Positions 5,663 to 7,527 of a stretch of 7,527 bases of DNA are shown here, piece after piece. The position numbers and the translations under genes were made by a program. This DNA comes from Sporichthyaceae bacterium. GTDB lineage: Bacteria > Actinomycetota > Actinomycetes > JACCUZ01. The stretch spans positions 1 through 7,527 of the forward strand of contig JACCUZ010000165.1 in assembly GCA_013698395.1 (NCBI GenBank), given 5' to 3'. A model generated the notes under the pieces. That model was not told the origin of the DNA. It searched no databases and saw nothing but the letters and a program-made list of their open reading frames with translations. Position 1 is the first letter of the stretch, and each line of letters opens with the position of its first letter.

Positions 5663-5672
5663 AGGGTACGTC
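5663..5672. promoter_or_regulatory. Overlapping divergent -10 elements for lipB and the oxidoreductase
   Basis: On the minus strand TACCCT (5668-5663) stands 7 nt before the lipB ATG. On the plus strand TACGTC (5667-5672) stands 6 nt before the oxidoreductase ATG; it has C rather than T at the last position and is therefore weaker. The two hexamers share the self-complementary TA at 5667-5668, so one melting centre could serve transcription in both directions, giving leaderless mRNAs either way. The lipB element is well supported; the plus-strand one is tentative. Confidence 0.5.
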
Positions 5673-5678
5673 GGCGGG

Positions 5679-6701
5679 ATGACGGAGCTGCGGGTCGGCT
5701 TGGTCGGCTACGGCATGGCCGGCCGTGACATTCATGCGCAGTTGCTGCGTGCCGCTCCCGGAATGCGGCTGACGCACGTGGTTACCGGGGACGCCGTTCG
5801 CGCGGCGCAGGCAGAGGAGGACAACCCCGGGGTGCGTGTGCTGGCGGCACCCGCTGACCTGTGGTCGGCCGCCGGCTCGGTGGACCTCGCCGTGATCGCC
5901 TCGCCCGGCCACGTGCACGTCGAGCAAGCCCGGGCCGCGGTCGAGCACGGCTTGCCCGTCGTCGTGGACAAGCCGCTCGGTCTGGACGCCGAGTCCGCCC
6001 GGACCGTGGTCGACTCGGCCCGCCGGCTCGGCGTACCGATGACCGTGTTTCAGAACCGGCGCTGGGACTCCGAGCACCTCACGGCCCGCGAAGTCCTGTC
6101 CTCGGGTGTGCTCGGCGACGTCGTCCGCTACGAGGCTCGGTTCGAGCGGTGGCGACCCGTCCCGAAAGACCGGTGGCGGGAGAACACCCCGACCGATGCG
6201 GGCGGCGGGTTGCTGATGGACCTGCATTCCCACCTCGTCGACGGCGCCATAGACCTCTTCGGGCCGGTGGCGTCGGTGTACGCCGAGCTGGCCGCCGTCA
6301 GCACGGTCGGGGACGACGTGGCCTTCCTGGCGCTGCGGCACCAGTCGGGTGTGACCAGCCACCTCAGCGCCACCTCGCTCGCGGGGGCGCCCGGTCCGCG
6401 GACCCGTCTCCTCGGCCGCGACGGCGCGTACCTGGTCGCGGCGATCACGGGAGAGGCGACGGCGTACCAGGAATGGGCCGATGCCGACGACGACCACCGC
6501 GGGTGGGTCGTGCGGGGGGAGCAGTCCGAGCCGGTACGGCGAGCTCCCGGCGGGTGGGGCGACTTCTACACCGCCGTGGCTGACATGGTCCGGGGGAGCG
6601 CGCCGCCCCCCGTGGAGCCCACGGAGGCGGTCACCGTTCTTACGGTGCTCGACGCGGCCCGCCGGTCAGCTCGGGAGCGGATGACCGTCGAGCTCGGCTG
6701 A
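5679..6701 (+). CDS. Gfo/Idh/MocA-family NAD(P)-dependent oxidoreductase
   Basis: A 340-residue cytosolic dehydrogenase, full length for the family. The N-terminal Rossmann domain has GLVGYGMAG (7-15) for dinucleotide binding. VVVDKPLG (94-101) contains Lys98 at the position of the conserved EKP lysine, with Asp replacing the usual Glu. The C-terminal domain has QNRRWDSE (125-132) and GGGLLMDLHSHLVD (175-188), where Asp181 and His185 match the family's catalytic DxxxH pair. The overall pattern resembles the YdgJ/scyllo-inositol-dehydrogenase-like branch, but substrate specificity (sugar, inositol or other polyol) cannot be read from sequence and no sugar operon surrounds it. ATG 5679 lacks a clear Shine-Dalgarno; a near-match -10 lies 6 nt upstream. 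It is divergent from lipB and converges with the peptidase gene with 4 bp between stop codons. Confidence 0.93.
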   Translation: MTELRVGLVGYGMAGRDIHAQLLRAAPGMRLTHVVTGDAVRAAQAEEDNPGVRVLAAPADLWSAAGSVDLAVIASPGHVHVEQARAAVEHGLPVVVDKPLGLDAESARTVVDSARRLGVPMTVFQNRRWDSEHLTAREVLSSGVLGDVVRYEARFERWRPVPKDRWRENTPTDAGGGLLMDLHSHLVDGAIDLFGPVASVYAELAAVSTVGDDVAFLALRHQSGVTSHLSATSLAGAPGPRTRLLGRDGAYLVAAITGEATAYQEWADADDDHRGWVVRGEQSEPVRRAPGGWGDFYTAVADMVRGSAPPPVEPTEAVTVLTVLDAARRSARERMTVELG

Positions 6702-6705
6702 CTGG

Positions 6706-7428
6706 TCAACTGGCCAACAACCGCGGCTCGATGCGGGTCTCGACGACGTCGCCGCCGCTGCCGAGCTCGACCTGGTAGGCCGCCACCCCGGGTCGGTCGG
6801 CGACGGCCTCGACGAGGTCGCTGCCGTCATAGACCAGTCCGACACCGTCGTCGGTCGCGTATGACGTCGGCAGGGTCCGGTCGGCGACGAGGCGGTGCAG
6901 CAGGGGCCGGCGGCCCGGCTCGCTGTCGTAGTGCACGCCGTTGCCATAGGGCAGAAAGGCCAGGCCATCGGTCACCGCCTGCAACTCGAGGCCGAACGAG
7001 TCCGTGGTGCCACCGACGTGCCAGCAGATGGACCCGGCCGAGACGCCGGCCAGCACCACATCCGCCTCCCACGCCTCCTGGAGGATCTCGGGGAGGTCAT
7101 GCACACGCCACACAGCCAGCAGGTTGGCGACCGAGCCGCCACCCACCCAGATCACGTCCTGCGCCAGCAGGTGCCTCCGGACGTCGGGGACACTGGGCAT
7201 GGGGAACAGCTCCAGGTGTGATGCGCGGGCGTCGGACCCGGCGAATGCGCGGTAGAAGCCGGCGATGCCGTTGAGGCTGTCACCCTGCGCCGTCCCGATG
7301 TGGCAGACGCGGGGCTGCTCCGGGTCGCCGGCCAGCGCGATTGCATGCTCCACGAGCGGGCCGCGTCGCCACTGGAAGGGGCCGTAGTCGGAGGGCAGGA
7401 AGCCACCCGAGGCGGCGAGGATCTTCAC
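6706..7428 (-). CDS. Peptidase E-like protein (S51, class I glutamine amidotransferase-like fold)
   Basis: A 240-residue protein related to PepE, the cytosolic alpha-aspartyl dipeptidase that uses a Ser nucleophile. Start chosen at GTG 7428 (VKILAASGGFLP): TACCGT stands 7 nt upstream and the ordered fold begins here. The frame stays open to 7515, but that extension runs through the repeat array and has no family-like sequence. Motifs: VGGGSVANLL (95-104, oxyanion loop), GVSAGSICW (128-136) with the nucleophile Ser130 in a GxSAG elbow, and GNGVHYDSEPGRRP (162-175) with His167 as likely catalytic base. Compared with typical PepE, the helix after the GGGS loop and the DSEPGRR segment fit the broader actinobacterial 'peptidase E' group. 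True substrates of that group are mostly untested, so dipeptidase activity is family-based inference. Confidence 0.9.
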   Translation of the reverse strand: MKILAASGGFLPSDYGPFQWRRGPLVEHAIALAGDPEQPRVCHIGTAQGDSLNGIAGFYRAFAGSDARASHLELFPMPSVPDVRRHLLAQDVIWVGGGSVANLLAVWRVHDLPEILQEAWEADVVLAGVSAGSICWHVGGTTDSFGLELQAVTDGLAFLPYGNGVHYDSEPGRRPLLHRLVADRTLPTSYATDDGVGLVYDGSDLVEAVADRPGVAAYQVELGSGGDVVETRIEPRLLAS

Positions 7429-7435
7429 CGCGGCC

Positions 7436-7441
7436 ACGGTA
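7436..7441 (-). promoter_or_regulatory. -10 element for leaderless peptidase E-like gene (TACCGT)
   Basis: TACCGT on the minus strand matches TANNNT and ends 7 nt before the GTG at 7428; no Shine-Dalgarno lies between. The matching -35 position, about 7459-7464, falls inside the first copy of the direct-repeat array, so the upstream half of this promoter is built from, or was replaced by, repeat sequence. Confidence 0.55.
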
Positions 7442-7454
7442 GGCGATGCGGCGC

Positions 7455-7527
7455 CCGGATCTGGCCCCGGCAACCGGATCTGACCCCGGGACACAACTGG
7501 ATCTGACCCCGGCAACCGGATCTGACC
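7455..7527. repeat. Tandem direct repeats of ~19 bp running off the right edge
   Basis: Four copies of a unit with consensus CCGGATCTGACCCCGGCAA start at 7455, 7474, 7497 and 7516. The spacing is 19, 23 and 19 bp; the longer one comes from four extra bases (about 7490-7493). Copy 1 has one A-to-G change, copy 3 starts CT instead of CC, and copy 4 is cut by the window end. The core GGATCTGACCCCG is otherwise identical. Multiple short direct repeats of this size are found at the ends of some insertion sequences (for example IS21-type ends), at iteron-like protein-binding sites, and as simple intergenic repeats; no transposase is in the window to decide. Confidence 0.8.

Noticed and set aside
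5466..6497. 343-codon minus-strand frame covering the lipB 5' end and the oxidoreductase
   Set aside because: Antisense to the clear Rossmann dehydrogenase and a shifted frame of lipB; composition is that of a shadow.
7429..7515. N-terminal extension of the peptidase E-like gene to 7515
   Set aside because: It is translation of the repeat array (alternating GQIRLPGPDPG-like residues), includes the likely -10 element, and is not part of the fold.

Overview
The window is chromosomal DNA from a high-GC actinomycete. Evidence: strongly GC-biased third codon positions, a glnA-RDD-DUF4191-lipA-lipB neighbourhood like that of Mycobacterium tuberculosis (Rv2217-Rv2220), a GlnR-type nitrogen operator, and several genes that appear to be read from leaderless mRNAs. 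The genus cannot be resolved from the sequence alone.

Layout, left to right. (1) 3-278 (+) is the C-terminal end of a tyrosine recombinase/integrase cut by the window edge. Its last codons overlap, antisense, what looks like a frameshifted remnant of a very small membrane protein (250-373, -). (2) 462-1886 (-) is glnA, type I glutamine synthetase with a Tyr in the adenylylation loop, followed by a hairpin (406-433). (3) The 1887-2023 gap between glnA and the divergent RDD membrane protein gene (2024-2473, +) carries a complete four-part GlnR operator (1954-1991) and promoter-like -10 elements on both strands. (4) A minus-strand lipoate and membrane-protein block reads lipB (5017-5655), a four-helix membrane protein of unknown function (4383-4943), lipA (3401-4348), a 43-codon small gene (3245-3376) and a DUF4191 membrane protein (2489-3190). 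(5) 5679-6701 (+) is a Gfo/Idh/MocA-family NAD(P)-dependent oxidoreductase, divergent from lipB with 23 bp between start codons. (6) 6706-7428 (-) is a peptidase E-like (S51, class I glutamine-amidotransferase fold) protein, convergent with the oxidoreductase and only 4 bp from it. (7) The right edge (7455-7527) is an array of about 19-bp direct repeats that starts in the promoter region of the peptidase gene and runs off the window.

Functionally, LipB moves octanoate from acyl carrier protein to lipoyl domains and LipA inserts the two sulfurs, giving lipoylated 2-oxoacid dehydrogenase and glycine-cleavage subunits. GlnA assimilates ammonium, and its upstream operator fits GlnR activation. 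The membrane proteins travel with these genes in actinomycetes, but their roles cannot be read from sequence.

I found no defence system, CRISPR array, toxin-antitoxin pair, tRNA or rRNA. This is mostly a core-genome locus flanked by mobile-type sequence at both edges. The most informative non-coding signals are the GlnR operator and the set of TANNNT elements placed 6-8 nt before start codons, which also corrects two gene starts (RDD protein and peptidase). No stretch longer than 300 bp lacks a gene; the largest intergenic interval outside these calls is about 180 bp.
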